NCBI GenBank assembly: GCA_017537495.1 | Contig: JAFYKS010000191.1 | Span: forward strand, 1-7,524 | Source: Bacillota bacterium | GTDB lineage: Bacteria; Bacillota; Clostridia; Peptostreptococcales; Anaerovoracaceae | Length of the DNA: 7,524 bases | Direction of reading: 5' to 3' | Notes under the pieces: generated by a model | The model's database searches: none | What the model was told of the DNA's origin: nothing | What the model saw: the letters and a program-made list of their open reading frames with translations, nothing else | Shown here: positions 6,234-7,524 of the stretch, piece after piece | How the letters are laid out: every line of letters starts with the position of its first letter | Position numbering within the stretch: the stretch's first letter is position 1 | Translations under genes and position numbers: made by a program

Positions 6234-6262
6234 ATCATATTCCGGGAAAAATGTCGAATCCA
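6234..6262 (-). promoter_or_regulatory. Putative promoter of the transglutaminase-DUF1177-M20 operon
   Basis: On the minus strand TGGATT (6262-6257, a weak -35), a 17-bp spacer and TATGAT (6239-6234, five of six). Only 11 bases separate the -10 box from the ATG, so the transcript would begin about five bases before the start codon. This agrees with the missing ribosome site, but the -35 match is poor. Confidence 0.45.
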
Positions 6263-6263
6263 G

Positions 6264-6292
6264 TTGTTTCTTCCGCTGAAAAATTATATAAT
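6264..6292 (+). promoter_or_regulatory. Putative promoter of the ferritin-like/VIT gene
   Basis: TTGTTT (6264-6269), a 17-bp spacer and a perfect TATAAT (6287-6292). The expected start is near 6299, giving a leader of about 33 nt. The -35 box is one base from that of the divergent operon promoter. Confidence 0.62.
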
Positions 6293-6316
6293 ATTCAGGT
6301 AGAAATATTTTCCTAC

Positions 6317-6322
6317 AGGAGG
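6317..6322 (+). promoter_or_regulatory. Ribosome site of the ferritin-like/VIT gene
   Basis: A perfect AGGAGG lies nine bases before the ATG at 6332 and decides the start. Confidence 0.85.
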
Positions 6323-6331
6323 ATTTAAAAT

Positions 6332-7213
6332 ATGGAAAAGAAACTGTCACCGAAGGCCCTGGCCATCGTGAAAAAAATGCAGCAGAATGAGCTGACGGAA
6401 AGTGTAATTTATGAAGAAATATCCAAGTTCGCCAAGGGTGAGGAAAATCAGGTAACCCTGCTCCGTCTCTCTATGGAAGAACGGGCTCACTACGAAATCT
6501 GGAAGAGTTACACCGGTATCGAAATGAAGCCGCAGAAAGCAAAAGTTATGAAGTATAAGCTGATTGCCAGAATCTTCGGATTCACCTTCGCAGTAAAACT
6601 GATGGAAAAGGGTGAAGAAGGTGCTCAGGATGAATACAAGCTGCTGGCTGAAGAAGTAGTAGAAAGCGTGGAAATCCGCCGTCAGGAAGAAGAGCATGAA
6701 AAGGCTCTGCTGGACATGATGGATGAAGAACGTCTCCACTATGTAGGCAGCATGGTTCTTGGCTTAAATGACGCACTGGTAGAACTGACCGGTTCCCTTG
6801 CCGGCTTCACCTTCGCCATGCAGAATACCCGCCTCATTGCCCTGTCCGGTCTGATTATCGGTATTTCCGCTACCTTCTCCATGGCTTCCAGTGAATTCCT
6901 GGCTGCCAGAAGTGAGGGCAGAAGCGACGCATTTAAGTCCTGTACCTACACAGGTATCGCATATCTGGTTACCGTAGTTCTGCTGATTGCACCGTACCTG
7001 CTGCTGGGCAATTCCCAGTACATGGTTGCACTGGGCTTAATGCTGGCAATCGTAGTTCTGATTATCGCCGTGTTCACCTACTACACATCCGTAGCACAGG
7101 ATGAACCATTCAAGTCCCGCTTCACCGAAATGGCTGTCATCAGCATCAGCGTAGCAGTGATTTCCTTCTTCGTTGGTATCGCTGCAAAGCATTTCCTGGG
7201 TGTGGATCTGTAA
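6332..7213 (+). CDS. Ferritin-like (rubrerythrin-type) domain fused to a VIT1/CCC1 transporter, MbfA-like
   Basis: A 293-residue inner-membrane protein. Residues 10-135 form a four-helix ferritin-like domain with di-iron motifs: NELTESVIYEE (19-29), an ExxH at E50-H53 (EERAHYEIW) and a second at E119-H122 (EEEHEKAL), with E108/E109 or E112 as further ligands. Residues 138-290 form a VIT1/CCC1 domain with signature GSMVLGLNDALVELTGSLAG (139-158) and about five membrane helices (roughly 142-162, 166-188, 206-225, 230-252, 266-288). In MbfA of alpha-proteobacteria this fusion exports iron and protects against iron and peroxide stress. By family analogy this protein should move Fe(II) or Mn(II) out of the cytosol, the ferritin part sensing or oxidising metal. 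It is monocistronic, with its own promoter and terminator. I saw no convincing Fur site. The architecture is certain; direction and metal are inferred. Confidence 0.9.
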   Translation: MEKKLSPKALAIVKKMQQNELTESVIYEEISKFAKGEENQVTLLRLSMEERAHYEIWKSYTGIEMKPQKAKVMKYKLIARIFGFTFAVKLMEKGEEGAQDEYKLLAEEVVESVEIRRQEEEHEKALLDMMDEERLHYVGSMVLGLNDALVELTGSLAGFTFAMQNTRLIALSGLIIGISATFSMASSEFLAARSEGRSDAFKSCTYTGIAYLVTVVLLIAPYLLLGNSQYMVALGLMLAIVVLIIAVFTYYTSVAQDEPFKSRFTEMAVISISVAVISFFVGIAAKHFLGVDL

Positions 7214-7524
7214 ATTACATCTAAAAAGTATAAAGTCGGAAAACCTAAGCAGATTTCCGACTTTTTTATTTCGTATTCGTCCAGCAGCAGTTCCATACAA
7301 AGGTCCATGCCCCGGTCACAGTTAGTAAATACCACTGCACCGTCACCGGTCTTCTTGTCCCAGATACAGAAGTTCTTAAATCCGCCGTTATCCCCCCAGT
7401 GCCAGCATACATCCGGTTCTGCATCCATCAGACCAAATCCCAGTCCCCAGGATACACCATGGACTGCATGGTTATGCGGCGAAGTCATGGTATCAAACGA
7501 GTCTGTGGACAGGCCGCAGCGCTC
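7081..7524 (-). CDS. Serine hydrolase (beta-lactamase/PBP-like family), C-terminal part, stop missing before terminator
   Basis: The frame enters from the right edge and matches the C-terminal end of class-C-like serine hydrolases: VSWGLGFGL, then WHWGDNGGFKNF, the HxG-type third active-site motif of this family, then GDGAVVFTNCDRGMDL and a final helix MELLLDEYE. The nucleophile SxxK motif lies outside the window. A normal C-terminus would end about here, near 7270. Instead the frame reads through the hairpin terminator and 133 bp antisense to the VIT gene, stopping only at 7081. About 60 residues after the terminator are thus probably not real. One of the other frames has TAA exactly before the stem (AAATAA), so a one-base insertion or two-base deletion would restore a normal end. 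It may be a stop-loss, a decaying gene or a sequence error. Family call is firm, functionality uncertain. Confidence 0.7.
   Translation of the reverse strand, partial: ERCGLSTDSFDTMTSPHNHAVHGVSWGLGFGLMDAEPDVCWHWGDNGGFKNFCIWDKKTGDGAVVFTNCDRGMDLCMELLLDEYEIKKSEICLGFPTLYFLDVIYRSTPRKCFAAIPTKKEITATLMLMTAISVKRDLNGSSCATDV
7232..7270. terminator. Bidirectional rho-independent terminator between VIT and serine hydrolase genes
   Basis: AAAGTCGGAAA (7232-7242) pairs perfectly with TTTCCGACTTT (7254-7264), an 11-bp stem with an 11-base loop. The plus strand continues with six T, A, TTT (7262-7271) and ends the VIT gene 18 bases after its stop. On the minus strand the bases after the stem read ATACTTTTTAG, so it can also end the convergent serine hydrolase. 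Confidence 0.88.
7272..7295. repeat. 24-bp exact direct repeat, copy 2 (end of serine hydrolase frame)
   Basis: Identical to 1619-1642, same orientation. It encodes the final ELLLDEY of the serine hydrolase on the minus strand and abuts the terminator U-tract at its left end. Confidence 0.85.

Noticed and set aside
6223..6331. Fur or other metal-regulator operator ahead of the VIT gene
   Set aside because: The only dyad is ATTATATAAT over the -10 box, which is low-complexity A/T sequence and does not fit the Fur consensus.
1..7524. CRISPR array, tRNA/rRNA genes, insertion sequence
   Set aside because: No regularly spaced repeats, cloverleaf-like sequences, transposase or terminal inverted repeats were seen; the two palindromes fit terminators.

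Overview
The window looks like a chromosomal segment of an anaerobic Bacillota bacterium with roughly balanced base composition. The strong AGGAGG ribosome sites, the peptidase-rich gene content and the fused ferritin-like/VIT iron transporter would suit an amino-acid-fermenting member of the Negativicutes (Acidaminococcus-like). That placement is inferred from protein style and not shown by any marker gene. No RNA genes, CRISPR arrays or transposases were seen.

Layout from left to right. (1) A minus-strand operon has a promoter at 2147-2119, an M42 aminopeptidase (2060-1032) and an M18 aspartyl aminopeptidase (apeB, 1022 to beyond the left edge). (2) A back-to-back divergent promoter region (2061-2290) serves that operon and, on the plus strand, a stand-alone purC (2291-2974). 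The purC leader can fold into two nested stems. (3) A perfect 26-bp palindrome (2995-3020) is a shared terminator for purC and the convergent operon to its right. (4) A second minus-strand operon reads right to left: a cytoplasmic transglutaminase-like protein (6222-5185), a DUF1177 protein (5173-4232) and an M20/ACY1L2-type amidohydrolase (4220-3048). (5) A second divergent promoter pair (6223-6331) serves this operon and a plus-strand ferritin-like/VIT membrane protein (6332-7213), probably an iron or manganese exporter. (6) A bidirectional hairpin terminator (7232-7270) follows, and then the 3' part of a minus-strand serine hydrolase (beta-lactamase family). Its reading frame has no stop before the terminator.

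How the genes fit together: three peptidase families with a co-catalytic metal site (M18, M42, M20) lie within about 4 kb. The DUF1177 protein has a sequence layout like M42 with a decayed metal site. With the transglutaminase-like protein, the likely theme is intracellular breakdown of peptides or amide-linked amino acids. All three intra-operon junctions share one design, a UAG stop buried in the next gene's AGGAGG (UAGGAGG), which suggests translational coupling. The features most worth a second look are the DUF1177 operon, the purC leader RNA and atypical PurC, the possibly leaderless transglutaminase gene, the non-stop serine hydrolase, and an exact 24-bp repeat shared by the M42 and serine hydrolase genes.
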